NCBI GenBank assembly: GCA_009746045.1
Contig: RPFO01000495.1
Location: 18,707-82,706 of the forward strand
Reading direction: 5' to 3'
Length of the DNA stretch: 64,000 nt
DNA from: Mesostigma viride
Lineage: Eukaryota > Streptophyta > Mesostigmatophyceae > Mesostigmatales > Mesostigmataceae
The translations under genes and the position numbers were made by a program. Below the pieces are notes generated by a model that did not search any database, was not told the origin of the DNA, and worked only from the letters and a program-made list of their open reading frames with translations. Positions 21,101-34,082 of the stretch are shown piece after piece. Each line of letters begins with the position of its first letter. The first letter of the stretch is position 1.

Positions 21101-22108
21101 CAGTGGGAACTGGGAATTATTGGCAAAGCGTGCGGCATGCTCGGGGCGAAAAACAAAGTGACGTGCTGCGCGAGCAATTTTCCTTGTGCTGGCTGGCGAT
21201 GGCAGGCAACGTAGGCTAGAAAATTGGGATGGGGAATGCGCAGCCATGGTTTTATACGTCAAAATTTTATGTTTGAAGAGCAAGTGCGAAATTTTCTGAG
21301 CTGGAGGTGCGTCAACGGAGTGATACCTGCGTGGGAGAGGTCCGTGTCGCTATGGCGACCTGGAAATGGAATGTCGTTGTAGATTTAGGTATTGTAGTAT
21401 CATGCTTAACTGCTTTACGTATTGGGTGCCTAGTGAAATCAGTTTGCTGTTCGTGGAAGGCTTGGGGTGTGGCCAACGAGCTTCTGCTGTCGCCACATCA
21501 TATTGGAAAGAACGCTGGATTTTTTGCCACGGGACGTAACCGGCGATGCCGATGGTGAGGCGTTTGTTTCGATGACCGGGGTAGTACCTGCTCTCTTTCT
21601 GATGCATTTTCATGGTTGCGTTCTTTCCATTTCGCCGAATCCACCTAGTCGCAGCAAAGACATAGCGTAGCAAGGGTCTGCGTTTTATTTTCTTAGCCGT
21701 GCAGGACGCCATCTTCATGGTCCTTCGCATGTCCTGTGTGAACGTCCGTTGCCCAAGGATCTGTGATGCTTTTTTCTGGAATATACTGGGCGGTGAAAGC
21801 CCCTCTGGATGCTTGCCTGGTCACGGGTTTGGGGCGTCATTTACTGCTGTACTGGCTGACATTCATGGTGCTTTCTGCGTAAGCTGACTTGCTTCGCACG
21901 TGGATTTTGACTGGACTGAAGAGCGCGTCTGGTAGCATGTTTACGTGGTGTATAAGGTGATCAATCAACCATTTGTTTATAGAAGGTGTGACAATAGAAG
22001 GTGTGTTATATATTTCTTCATCAAGCATGTCAAAAGTAATCTCCACTCGCTTACAACCTGAATTTTGCTTTGCTGGGTCTGCTGTGTTTGTGTCTCACTG
22101 TGCAGGCT
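18100..22108 (+). repeat. Macrosatellite unit 5 (4009 bp, alpha front, short tail)
   Basis: Minisatellite 18184-19510, spacer 19511-21100, E block 21101-22192. It joins an alpha front to the CTAATGTAAC marker after the stem-loop and to the short tail that lacks K module 3, so it is a recombinant type. Confidence 0.95.
18184..19510 (+). repeat. C-rich minisatellite, unit 5
   Basis: 1327 bp, standard order of the alpha units, ending CACACAAGCATGCCAG plus a C run. Confidence 0.94.
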
Positions 22109-22192
22109 ATCCCCTTGGTTGATCAACCAGGTGATTTTTGGTGGCAGCGGGGCCATATACTCTTCTTGGCGTTTTTCATCCATGGCATGTCA
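21101..22192 (+). repeat. E block, unit 5
   Basis: 1092 bp; TTTTCTGAGC replaces TTTTATGAGC near 21294, a change shared with units 8, 9 and 10. Confidence 0.85.
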
Positions 22193-25100
22193 ACCAACGC
22201 ATGCATGCCAGCCCCTCCCACACCCACGCACACATGTTAGCTATACCCCACAAACCCACGCATGGATTCCAGCCACCCCCCACATGCCCGCATGCATGCC
22301 AGCCACCCCACCAATCCACGCACGCATGCCAGCCACCCCCACACCCACGCACGCATGCCAGCCACCCCACAACCCACTTATGCATTCCAGCAACCCCCAC
22401 AGCCACTTACGCATGCCAGCCACCCCCCACCCCCACGCACGCATGGCAGCCACCCCACGAACCCACGCACGCGTGCCAGCCCCCCCTTAAAACCACGCAT
22501 GCATGGCAGCTCCCCACCACACCCACGCATGCATGCCACTCCCCCCGCCAACCACCCACGCATGCCAGCCCCCCGACACACGCATGGCAGCCCCCCCCAC
22601 ACCCACGCACGCATGCCAGCCCTACCCCACATGCAGGCATGCATGCCAGCCACCCCCCACACCCACGCATGCATGCCAGCCCCTCCCACACCCACGCCCG
22701 CATGCCAGCTACCCCACAAACCCACGCATGCATGCCAGCGACCCCCCACATGCACGCATGCATGCCAGCCACCCCACCAACCCACGCACGCATGCCAGCC
22801 CATCACAAACCCACTTATGCATGCCAGCCACCCCCCACACCCACGTACGCATGCCAGCCACCCCACACACCCACGCACGCATGGCAGCCACCCCACCAAC
22901 CCACACACGCGTGCCAGCCCCCCCCTAACCCCACGCATGCATGGCAGCCCCCCACCACACCCACGCATGCATGCCACTCCCCCCCCACACCCACGCACGC
23001 ATGCGAGCCCCCCCCACACCCACGCACGCATGAGAGCCCCCCCCACACCCACGCACGCATGCCAGCCCCACCCCACATGCAGGCATGCATGCCAGCCACC
23101 CCCCACACCCACGCATGCATGCCAGCCCCTCCCACACCCACGCCCGCATGCCAGCTACCCCACAAACCCACGCATGCATGCCAGCGACCCCCCACATGCA
23201 CGCATGCATGCCAGCCACCCCACCAACCCACGCACGCATGCCAGCCCATCACAAACCCACTTATGCATGCCAGCCACCCCCCACACCCACGCACGCATGC
23301 CAGCCACCCCACACACCCACGCACGCATGGCAGCCACCCCACGAACCCACACACGCGTGCCAGCCCCCCCTAACCCCACTTATGCATGGCAGCCCCCCAC
23401 CACACCCACGCATGCATGCCACTCCCCCCCCACACCCACGCACGCATGCGAGCCCCCCCCACACCCACGCACGCATGCGAGGCCCCCCCACACCCACGCA
23501 AGCATGCCAGCCCCCCCCCATGAAGTCATAGTGGGCACCACGGAGTCATGCTATGATTTAATTTTTTCAATTTCATAATGGGAATGACGGATGGTGCATG
23601 TGTGAACAAAGGAATGAAAGGATTGCCACTCAATGAATATTAATTAATGATGAAAATGGGAGTTTGCATGGGAGTGTTTGGTCCTTATGGCTGGCTTGCA
23701 AAAAGCAGTACCCAAATTTCGAAGTATTTGACAGCGAAATATCTGTAAAGTATATCGCATGGTATAATTAATTAATGAATGGTACGCTGAAATTCATTGT
23801 GCGGGCTCTCTCTGCATGTGATAAACAATTTTAGCTTTGAGGGCATGCAACAAGACATGCTAGCATTAAAATGAAATTAAATTATAACATGACTAGTTGG
23901 GAGATCATGTACGACATGTAGCATAATTACGTACATGGCCACAATTGTGCCAATCAGGGCCCTCCTCTAGGTAGACTGTGCTAGGCAATTAGAATTAGAC
24001 AAATAAGGTCATTCAAAAAGGTTTAATTCTTCACCTACCTCCATCCATCCAGCAAGGGAATATGTTAGCCAGTGCTACATGATGATCTCCCAACGGAGTC
24101 ATGTTATGATGCGAAATAGTTCAGGATAAAATTTGTCAGAATTTCACCGGCGATACGAACGTAACGAAATTTCCAAGTATCCGACGCCGAAATATCATTG
24201 TTGTATCGAATGGTATGCTGAAATTCATTGTGGTTCTGTCCGAGCTGACAAATTTGTCAGAAATTTCATTTTCGATACGAACGTGACGAAATTTCCAAGT
24301 ATCTCACGCTCGGAGAGCTTCCACGGTGTTCACGGGGAAGGGTCCGTTGCGCGTGGCGCACGGCGGCGGTTCGTCCCGGTCGGAATCGTCCGCCCGCGCG
24401 TCCTCCGTGGAAGGGTCTTGGCGCGTCGCGCGGGCCGGTGCGGTTGGCGCCCAGAAGGTCGACTATCGGCCTCTGGGCCGCTAGCGGCGAGTCACGTCCT
24501 CTCAAGTCGGGGAGGGGGGGCGATAGCCCCCCCTCCCCCACTTTTTTCTTGTCCCCTAATGTAACTACGATTTATGAAGCCCGAAAACTTTGGCCGAGGC
24601 CGTAGGCCGAAGGTGGGGCCGTCCCCCGCGCCCCCTAGCGCGGGAGCGGACGACGTCCAATACCGTAGCGAGATGGCCAATCGGCGTAGTACAAAGAAAA
24701 TCCCCAAACCTTGGAGATCGACTGTCACAAAGTCTGAACGGGTGCTGAAACGCTGAACATGTTCAGACTTTTGCGGGCAGGTGGGGCGTCTCGCCAATCT
24801 GCGCGGCCTCAGGACAGACGGCGCGTTGACTCTTTTAAACGTCAAACAAGCTACTGGCGAATGGATCTCTCCTAAACTTTTCGCAGTTTCCCGTTGCACC
24901 ACTTTGGACAAGGGGACCAACCGGTGCACGCCGTTTCGAATTACGCGCTCGAGGTTAGGGCCACAACGTCAATGGAATGCGATTTTCTGAACGGATGGAT
25001 CAAATTTGCAGGACGGTTGGAAGGTTCAGAGCCGAACTGGCGTTCAGTCAGGGTGGGGCGAAATAGCAGTGGGAACTGGGAATTATTGGCAAAGCGTGCG

Positions 25101-26074
25101 GCATGCTCGGGGCGAAAAACAAAGTGACGTGCTGCGCGAGCAATTTTCCTTGTGCTGGCTGGCGATGGCAGGCAACGTAGGCTAGAAAATTGGGATGGGG
25201 AATGCGCAGCCATGGTTTTATACGTCAAAATTTTATGTTTGAAGAGCAAGTGCGAAATTTTATGAGCTGGAGGTGCGTCAACGGAGTGATACCTGCGTGG
25301 GAGAGGTCCGTGTCGCTATGGCGACCTGGAAATGGAATGTCGTTGTAGATTTAGGTATTGTAGTATCATGCTTAACTGCTTTACGTATTGGGTGCCTAGT
25401 GAAATCAGTTTGCTGTTCGTGGAAGGCTTGGGGTGTGGCCAACGAGCTTCTGCTGTCGCCACATCATATTGGAAAGAACGCTGGATTTTTTGCCACGGGA
25501 CGTAACCGGCGATGCCGATGGTGAGGCGTTTGTTTCGATGACCGGGGTAGTACCTGCTCTCTTTCTGATGCATTTTCATGGTTGCGTTCTTTCCATTTCG
25601 CCGAATCCACCTAGTCGCAGCAAAGACATAGCGTAGCAAGGGTCTGCGTTTTATTTTCTTAGCCGTGCAGGACGCCATCTTCATGGTCCTTCGCATGTCC
25701 TGTGTGAACGTCCGTTGCCCAAGGATCTGTGATGCTTTTTTCTGGAATATACTGGGCGGTGAAAGCCCCTCTGGATGCTTGCCTGGTCACGGGTTTGGGG
25801 CGTCATTTACTGCTGTACTGGCTGACATTCATGGTGCTTTCTGCGTAAGCTGACTTGCTTCGCACGTGGATTTTGACTGGACTGAAGAGCGCGTCTGGTA
25901 GCATGTTTACGTGGTGTATAAGGTGATCAATCAACCATTTGTTTATAGAAGGTGTGACAATAGAAGGTGTGTTATATATTTCTTCATCAAGCATGTCAAA
26001 AGTAATCTCCACTCGCTTACAACCTGAATTTTGCTTTGCTGGGTCTGCTGTGTTTGTGTCTCACTGTGCAGGCT
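22109..26074 (+). repeat. Macrosatellite unit 6 (3966 bp, beta front, short tail)
   Basis: Minisatellite 22193-23519, spacer 23520-25066, E block 25067-26158. First beta unit: AATTCTTCAC, no 47-bp duplication, and CACGCAAGC at the minisatellite end instead of CACACAAGC. Its 14-base variable site at 24720-24733 resembles that of unit 3. Confidence 0.95.
22193..23519 (+). repeat. C-rich minisatellite, unit 6
   Basis: 1327 bp, beta version: ends CACGCAAGCATGCCAG and lacks the CACACATGCC variants of the alpha second half. Confidence 0.94.
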
Positions 26075-26158
26075 ATCCCCTTGGTTGATCAACCAGGTGA
26101 TTTTTGGTGGCAGCGGGGCCATATACTCTTCTTGGCGTTTTTCATCCATGGCATGTCA
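25067..26158 (+). repeat. E block, unit 6
   Basis: 1092 bp, standard sequence; putative intron at 25845-26071. Confidence 0.85.
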
Positions 26159-27483
26159 ACCAACGCATGCATGCCAGCCCCTCCCACACCCACGCACACA
26201 TGTTAGCTATACCCCACAAACCCACGCATGGATTCCAGCCACCCCCCACATGCCCGCATGCATGCCAGCCACCCCACCAATCCACGCACGCATGCCAGCC
26301 ACCCCCACACCCACGCACGCATGCCAGCCACCCCACAACCCACTTATGCATTCCAGCAACCCCCACAGCCACTTACGCATGCCAGCCACCCCCCACCCCC
26401 ACGCACGCATGGCAGCCACCCCACGAACCCACGCACGCGTGCCAGCCCCCCCTTAAAACCACGCATGCATGGCAGCTCCCCACCACACCCACGCATGCAT
26501 GCCACTCCCCCGCCAACCACCCACGCATGCCAGCCCCCCGACACACGCATGGCAGCCCCCCCCACACCCACGCACGCATGCCAGCCCTACCCCACATGCA
26601 GGCATGCATGCCAGCCACCCCCCACACCCACGCATGCATGCCAGCCCCTCCCACACCCACGCCCGCATGCCAGCTACCCCACAAACCCACGCATGCATGC
26701 CAGCGACCCCCCACATGCACGCATGCATGCCAGCCACCCCACCAACCCACGCACGCATGCCAGCCCATCACAAACCCACTTATGCATGCCAGCCACCCCC
26801 CACACCCACGTACGCATGCCAGCCACCCCACACACCCACGCACGCATGGCAGCCACCCCACCAACCCACACACGCGTGCCAGCCCCCCCTAACCCCACGC
26901 ATGCATGGCAGCCCCCCACCACACCCACGCATGCATGCCACTCCCCCCCACACCCACGCACGCATGCGAGCCCCCCCCACACCCACGCACGCATGCGAGC
27001 CCCCCCCACACCCACGCACGCATGCCAGCCCCACCCCACATGCAGGCATGCATGCCAGCCACCCCCCACACCCACGCATGCATGCCAGCCCCTCCCACAC
27101 CCACGCCCGCATGCCAGCTACCCCACAAACCCACGCATGCATGCCAGCGACCCCCCACATGCACGCATGCATGCCAGCCACCCCACCAACCCACGCACGC
27201 ATGCCAGCCCATCACAAACCCACTTATGCATGCCAGCCACCCCCCACACCCACGCACGCATGCCAGCCACCCCACACACCCACGCACGCATGGCAGCCAC
27301 CCCACGAACCCACACACGCGTGCCAGCCCCCCCCTAACCCCACGCATGCATGGCAGCCCCCCACCACACCCACGCATGCATGCCACTCCCCCCCCACACC
27401 CACGCACGCATGCGAGCCCCCCCCACACCCACGCACGCATGCGAGGCCCCCCCACACCCACGCAAGCATGCCAGCCCCCCCCC
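26159..27483 (+). repeat. C-rich minisatellite, unit 7
   Basis: 1325 bp, nearly the same as unit 6. Confidence 0.94.
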
Positions 27484-28850
27484 ATGAAGTCATAGTGGGC
27501 ACCACGGAGTCATGCTATGATTTAATTTTTTCAATTTAATAATGGGAATGACGGATGGTGCATGTGTGAACAAAGGAATGAAAGGATTGCCACTCAATGA
27601 ATATTAATTAATGATGAAAATGGGAGTTTGCATGGGAGTGTTTGGTCCTTATGGCTGGCTTGCAAAAAGCAGTACCCAAATTTCGAAGTATTTGACAGCG
27701 AAATATCTGTAAAGTATATCGCATGGTATAATTAATTAATGAATGGTACGCTGAAATTCATTGTGCGGGCTCTCTCTGCATGTGATAAACAATTTTAGCT
27801 TTGAGGGCATGCAACAAGACATGCTAGCATTAAAATGAAATTAAATTATAACATGACTTGTTGGGAGATCATGTACGACATGTAGCATAATTACGTACAT
27901 GGCCACAATTGTGCCAATCAGGGCCCTCCTCTAGGTAGACTGTGCTAGGCAATTACAATTAGACAAATAAGGTCATTCAAAAAGGTTTAATTCTTCACCT
28001 ACCTCCATCCATCCAGCAAGGGAATATGTTAGCCAGTGCTACATGATGATCTCCCAACGGAGTCATGTTATGATGCGAAATAGTTCAGGATAAAATTTGT
28101 CAGAATTTCACTGGCGATACGAACGTAACGAAATTTCCAAGTATCCGACGCCGAAATATCATTGTTGTATCGAATGGTATGCTGAAATTCATTGTGGTCA
28201 AGTCCGAGCTGACAAATTTGTCAGAAATTTCATTTTCGATACGAACGTGACGAAATTTCCAAGTATCTCACGCTCGGAGAGCTTCCACGGTGTTGACGGG
28301 GAAGGGTCCGTTGCGCGTGGCGCACGGCGGCGGTTCGTCCCGGTCGGAATCGTCCGCCCGCGCGTCCTCCGTGGAAGGGTCTTGGCGCGTCGCGCGGGCC
28401 GGTGCGGTTGGCGCCCAGAAGGTCGACTATCGGCCTCTGGGCCGCTAGCGGCGAGTCACGTCCTCTCAAGTCGGGGAGGGGGGGCGATAGCCCCCCCTCC
28501 CCCACTTTTTTCTTGTCCCCTACTAGTAACTACGATTTATGACGCCCGAAAACTTTGGCCGCGGCCGTAGGCCGGAAGTGGGGCCGTCCCCCGCGCCCCC
28601 TAGCGCGGGAGCGGACGACGTCCAGGACCGTAGCGAGATGGCCAGTCGGCGTAGTACAAAGAAAATCCCCAAACCTTGGAGATCGAGTCTCAGGAATTCT
28701 GAACGGGTGCTGAAACGCTGAACATGTTCAGACTTTTGCGGGCAGGTGGGGCGTCTCGCCAATCCGCGCGGCCTCAGGACATTACGGCGCGTTGACTCTT
28801 TTAAGCGTCAAACAAAAAGTCGCGAACTGATATCTGTACTAAAACTTTTC

Positions 28851-28995
28851 AAGGCACAGGACGTGGGATGTCAAATTTGATAAGCAAGCGAGACGAAATG
28901 ACAGTTCTGAAGGAAAGCGTTTTCAGCCGTGCTGAACGGAAACGTTCGCGCCTGAACAGGGGAAATAGAATCAAACGAGACGGAATTTTCAGTTA
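28851..28995 (+). other. 145-bp segment found only in unit 7
   Basis: It starts AAGGCACAGGACGTGGG and ends GACGGAATTTTCAGTTA, replacing the normal tail. No terminal repeats, no frame of note; origin unknown. Confidence 0.75.
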
Positions 28996-29032
28996 GCGAT
29001 AGCCCCCCCTCCCCCACTTTTTTCTTGCTGGG
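28996..29032 (+). repeat. Second copy of the stem-loop right arm, unit 7
   Basis: GCGATAGCCCCCCC through the T tract to TTTCTTG, then CTGGG of the normal E approach. It repeats the sequence at about 28484-28513 of the same unit. The join lies in TCTTG, shared by both sides. Confidence 0.8.
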
Positions 29033-30124
29033 CAGTGGGAACTGGGAATTATTGGCAAAGCGTGCGGCATGCTCGGGGCGAAAAACAAAGTGACGTGCTG
29101 CGCGAGCAATTTTCCTTGTGCTGGCTGGCGATGGCAGGCAACGTAGGCTAGAAAATTGGGATGGGGAATGCGCAGCCATGGTTTTATACGTCAAAATTTT
29201 ATGTTTGAAGAGCAAGTGCGAAATTTTATGAGCTGGAGGTGCGTCAACGGAGTGATACCTGCGTGGGAGAGGTCCGTGTCGCTATGGCGACCTGGAAATG
29301 GAATGTCGTTGTAGATTTAGGTATTGTAGTATCATGCTTAACTGCTTTACGTATTGGATGCCTAGTGAAATCAGTTTGCTGTTCGTGGAAGGCTTGGGGT
29401 GTGGCCAACGAGCTTCTGCTGTCGCCGCATCATATTGGAAAGAACGCTGGATTTTTTGCCACGGGACGTAACCGGCGATGCCGATTGTGAGGCGTTTGTT
29501 TCGATGACCGGGGTAGTACCTGCTCTCTTTCTGATGCATTTTCATGGTTGCGTTCTTTCCATTTCGCCGAATCCACCTAGTCGCAGCAAAGACATAGCGT
29601 AGCAAGGGTTTTTAAAAACGCAGATTAGCCGTGCAGGACGCCATCTTCATGGTCCTTCGCATGTCCTGTGTGAACGTCCGTTGCCCAAGGATCTGTGATG
29701 CTTTTTTCTGGAATATACTGGGCGGTGAAAGCCCCTCTGGATGCTTGCCTGGTCACGGGTTTGGGGCGTCATTTACTGCTGTACTCGCTGACATTCATGG
29801 TGCTTTCTGCGTAAGCTGACTTGCTTCGCACGTGGATTTTGACTGGACTGAAGAGCGCGTCTGGTAGCATGTTTACGTGGTGTATAAGGTGATCAATCAA
29901 CCATTTGTTTATAGAAGGTGTGACAATAGAAGGTGTGTTATATATTTCTTCATCAAGCATGTCAAAAGTAATCTCCACTCGCTTACAACCTGAATTTTGC
30001 TTTGCTGGGTCTGCTGTGTTTGTGTCTCACTGTGCAGGCTATCCCCTTGGTTGATCAACCAGGTGATTTTTGGTGGCAGCGGGGCCATATACTCTTCTTG
30101 GTGTTTTTCATCCATGGCATGTCA
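29033..30124 (+). repeat. E block, unit 7 (with micro-inversion)
   Basis: 1092 bp. It carries the small inversion at 29609-29624 and scattered substitutions: ATTGGATGCC near 29354, CGCCGCATC near 29425, CCGATTGTGAGG near 29481 and TACTCGCTG near 29783. Confidence 0.85.
29609..29624 (+). other. Micro-inversion in E block, unit 7
   Basis: Other units read GGGTCTGCGTTTTATTTTC here; unit 7 reads GGGTTTTTAAAAACGCAGA. Ten bases, TCTGCGTTTT, appear as their reverse complement, with total length unchanged. Confidence 0.8.
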
Positions 30125-33100
30125 ACCAACGCATGCATGCCAGCCCCTCCCACACCCACGCACACATGTTAGCTATACCCCACAAACCCACGCATGGATT
30201 CCAGCCACCCCCCACATGCCCGCATGCATGCCAGCCACCCCACCAATCCACGCACGCATGCCAGCCACCCCCACACCCACGCACGCATGCCAGCCACCCC
30301 ACAACCCACTTATGCATTCCAGCAACCCCCACAGCCACTTACGCATGCCAGCCACCCCCCACACCCACGCACGCATGGCAGCCACCCCACGAACCCACGC
30401 ACGCGTGCCAGCCCCCCCTTAAAACCACGCATGCATGGCAGCTCCCCACCACACCCACGCATGCATGCCACTCCCCCCGCCAACCACCCACGCATGCCAG
30501 CCCCCCGACACACGCATGGCAGCCCCCCCACACACCCACGCACGCATGCCAGCCCTACCCCACATGCAGGCATGCATGCCAGCCACCCCCCACACCCACG
30601 CATGCATGCCAGCCCCTCCCACACCCACCCCCGCATGCCAGCTACCCCACAAACCCACGCATGCATGCCAGCGACCCCCCACATGCACGCATGCATGCCA
30701 GCCACCCCACCAACCCACGCACGCATGCCAGCCCATCACAAACCCGCTTATGCATGCCAGCCACCCCCCACACCCACGTACGCATGCCAGCCACCCCACA
30801 CACCCACGCACGCATGGCAGCCACCCCACCAACCCACACACGCGTGCCAGCCCCCCCCTAACCCCACGCATGCATGGCAGCCCCCCACCACACCCACGCA
30901 TGCATGCCACTCCCCCCCACACCCACGCACGCATGCGAGCCCCCCCACACACCCACGCACGCATGCGAGCCCCCCCACACACCCACGCACGCATGCCAGC
31001 CCCCCCCACATGCACGCATGCATGCCAGCCACCCCACCAACCCACTTATGCATGCCAGCCACCCCCGTCACCAACGTACGCATGGCAGCTCCCCACCACA
31101 CCCACGCATGCATGCCACTCCCCCCCACACCCATGCGTGCATGGCAGCTCCCCCCAAACCCACGCATGCATGCCAGCCCATCACAAACCCATGCACGCAT
31201 GCCACCCCCCACACCCACTTACGCATGCCAGCCACCCCACACACCCACGCACGCATGGCAGCCACCCCACGAACCCACACACGCGTGCCAGCCCCCCCCT
31301 AACCCCACGCATGCATGGCAGCCCCCCACCACACCCACGCATGCATGCCACTCCCCCCCACACCCACGCACGCATGCGAGCCCCCCCCACACCCACGCAC
31401 GCATGCGAGGCCCCCCCACACCCACGCAAGCATGCCAGCCCCCCCCCATGAAGTCATAGTGGGCACCACGGAGTCATGCTATGATTTAATTTTTTCAATT
31501 TAATAATGGGAATGACGGATGGTGCATGTGTGAACAAAGGAATGAAAGGATTGCCACTCAATGAATATTAATTAATGATGAAAATGGGAGTTTGCATGGG
31601 AGTGTTTGGTCCTTATGGCTGGCTTGCAAAAAGCAGTACCCGAATTTCGAAGTATTTGACAGCGAAATATCTGTAAAGTATATCGCATGGTATAATTAAT
31701 TAATGAATGGTACGCTGAAATTCATTGTGCGGGCTCTCTCTGCACGTGATAAACAATTTTAGCTTTGAGGGCATGCAACAAGACATGCTAGCATTGAAAT
31801 GAAATTAAATTATAACATGACTTGTTGGGAGATCATGTACGACATGTAGCATAATTACGTACATGGCCACAATTGTCCAATCAGGGCCCTCCTCTAGGTA
31901 GACTGTGCTAGGCAATTACAATTAGACAAATAAGGTCAAAAAAGGTTTAATTCTTCACCTACCTCCATCCATCCAGCAAGGGAATATGTTAGCCAGTGCT
32001 ACATGATGATCTCCCAACGGAGTCATGTTATGATGCGAAATAGTTCAGGATAAAATTTGTCAGAATTTCACTGGCGATACGAACGTAACGAAATTTCCAA
32101 GTATCCGACGCCGAAATATCATTGTTGTATCGAATGGTATGCTGAAATTCATTGTGGTCAAGTCCGAGCTGATAAATTTGTCAGAAATTTCATTTTCGAT
32201 ACGAACGTGACGAAATTTCCAAGTATCTCACGCTCGGAGAGCTTCCACGGTGTTGACGGGGAAGGGTCCGTTGCGCGTGGCGCACGGCGGCGGTTCGTCC
32301 CGGTCGGAATCGTCCGCCCGCGCGTCCTCCGTGGAAGGGTCTTGGCGCGTCGCGCGGGCCGGTGCGGTTGGCGCCCAGAAGGTCGACTATCGGCCTCTGG
32401 GCCGCTAGCGGCGAGTCACGTCCTCTCAAGTCGGGGAGGGGGGGCGATAGCCCCCCCTCCCCCACTTTTTTCTTGTCCCCTAATGTAACTACGATTTATG
32501 AAGCCCGAAAACTTTGGCCGAGGCCGTAGGCCGAAGGTGGGGCCGTCCCCCGCGCCCCCTAGCGCGGGAGCGGACGACGTACAGGACCGTAGCGAGATGG
32601 CCAATCGGCGTAGTACAAAGAAAATCCCCAAACCTTGGAGATCGATTCTCGAGTTTCCTGAACGGGTGCTGAAACGCTGAACATGTTCAGACTTTTGCGG
32701 GCAGGTGGGGCGTCTCGCCAATCCGCGCGGCCTCAGGAATTACGGCACGTTGACTTTTTTAAGCGTCAAACAAGCTACTGGCGAACCGATATCTGTACTA
32801 AAACTTTTCACAGTTTCCCGTTGCACCACTTTGGACGGGGACCAACCGGTGCACGCCGTTTCGAATAACGCGCTCGAATAACGGCCACAACGTGAATGGA
32901 ATGCGATTTTCTGAACGCATGGATCAAATTTGCAGGACGGTTGGAAGGTTCAGAGCCGAACTGGCGTTCAGTCAGGGTGGGGCGAAATAGCAGTGGGAAC
33001 TGGGAATTATTGGCAAAGCGTGCGGCATGCTCGGGGCGAAAAACAAAGTGACGTGCTGCGCGAGCAATTTTCCTTGTGCTGGCTGGCGATGGCAGGCAAC

Positions 33101-33998
33101 GTAGGCTAGAAAATTGGGATGGGGAATGCGCAGCCATGGTTTTATACGTCAAAATTTTATGTTTGAAGAGCAAGTGCGAAATTTTCTGAGCTGGAGGTGC
33201 GTCAACGGAGTGATACCTGCGTGGGAGAGGTCCGTGTCGCTATGGCGACCTGGAAATGGAATGTCGTTGTAGATTTAGGTATTGTAGTATCATGCTTAAC
33301 TGCTTTACGTATTGGGTGCCTAGTGAAATCAGTTTGCTGTTCGTGGAAGGCTTGGGGTGTGGCCAACGAGCTTCTGCTGTCGCCACATCATATTGGAAAG
33401 AACGCTGGATTTTTTGCCACGGGACGTAACCGGCGATGCCGATGGTGAGGCGTTTGTTTCGATGACCGGGGTAGTACCTGCTCTCTTTCTGATGCATTTT
33501 CATGGTTGCGTTCTTTCCATTTCGCCGAATCCACCTAGTCGCAGCAAAGACATAGCGTAGCAAGGGTCTGCGTTTTATTTTCTTAGCCGTGCAGGACGCC
33601 ATCTTCATGGTCCTTCGCATGTCCTGTGTGAACGTCCGTTGCCCAAGGATCTGTGATGCTTTTTTCTGGAATATACTGGGCGGTGAAAGCCCCTCTGGAT
33701 GCTTGCCTGGTCACGGGTTTGGGGCGTCATTTACTGCTGTACTGGCTGACATTCATGGTGCTTTCTGCGTAAGCTGACTTGCTTTGCACGTGGATTTTGA
33801 CTGGACTGAAGAGCGCGTCTGGTAGCATGTTTACGTGGTGTATAAGGTGATCAATCAACCATTTGTTTATAGAAGGTGTGACAATAGAAGGTGTGTTATA
33901 TATTTCTTCATCAAGCATGTCAAAAGTAATCTCCACTCGCTTACAACCTGAATTTTGCTTTGCTGGGTCTGCTGTGTTTGTGTCTCACTGTGCAGGCT
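30041..33998 (+). repeat. Macrosatellite unit 8 (3958 bp, beta front, short tail)
   Basis: Minisatellite 30125-31447, spacer 31448-32990, E block 32991-34082. The second half of the minisatellite (about 31000-31220) is rearranged relative to other units. From the stem-loop onward it matches unit 12, including the variable site at 32644-32657 and TTTGCACG near 33783. Confidence 0.95.
30125..31447 (+). repeat. C-rich minisatellite, unit 8 (rearranged second half)
   Basis: 1323 bp. Between about 31000 and 31220 the standard higher-order repeat is replaced by unusual monomers (CCCCCGTCACCAACGTACGC, CCCATGCGTGCATGG), yet the total length stays close to standard. Confidence 0.93.
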
Positions 33999-34082
33999 AT
34001 CCCCTTGGTTGATCAACCAGGTGATTTTTGGTGGCAGCGGGGCCATATACTCTTCTTGGCGTTTTTCATCCATGGCATGTCA
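32991..34082 (+). repeat. E block, unit 8
   Basis: 1092 bp; has TTTGCACG instead of TTCGCACG near 33783, shared with units 9 and 12 only. Confidence 0.85.

Larger units (their letters stand above)
26075..30040 (+). repeat. Macrosatellite unit 7 (3966 bp, beta front, unique tail)
   Basis: Minisatellite 26159-27483, spacer 27484-29032, E block 29033-30124. The spacer tail holds a 145-bp segment seen in no other unit, then a second copy of the right arm of the G/C stem-loop. The E block has a small inversion at 29609-29624. The total length equals unit 6 by coincidence of these changes. Confidence 0.95.
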
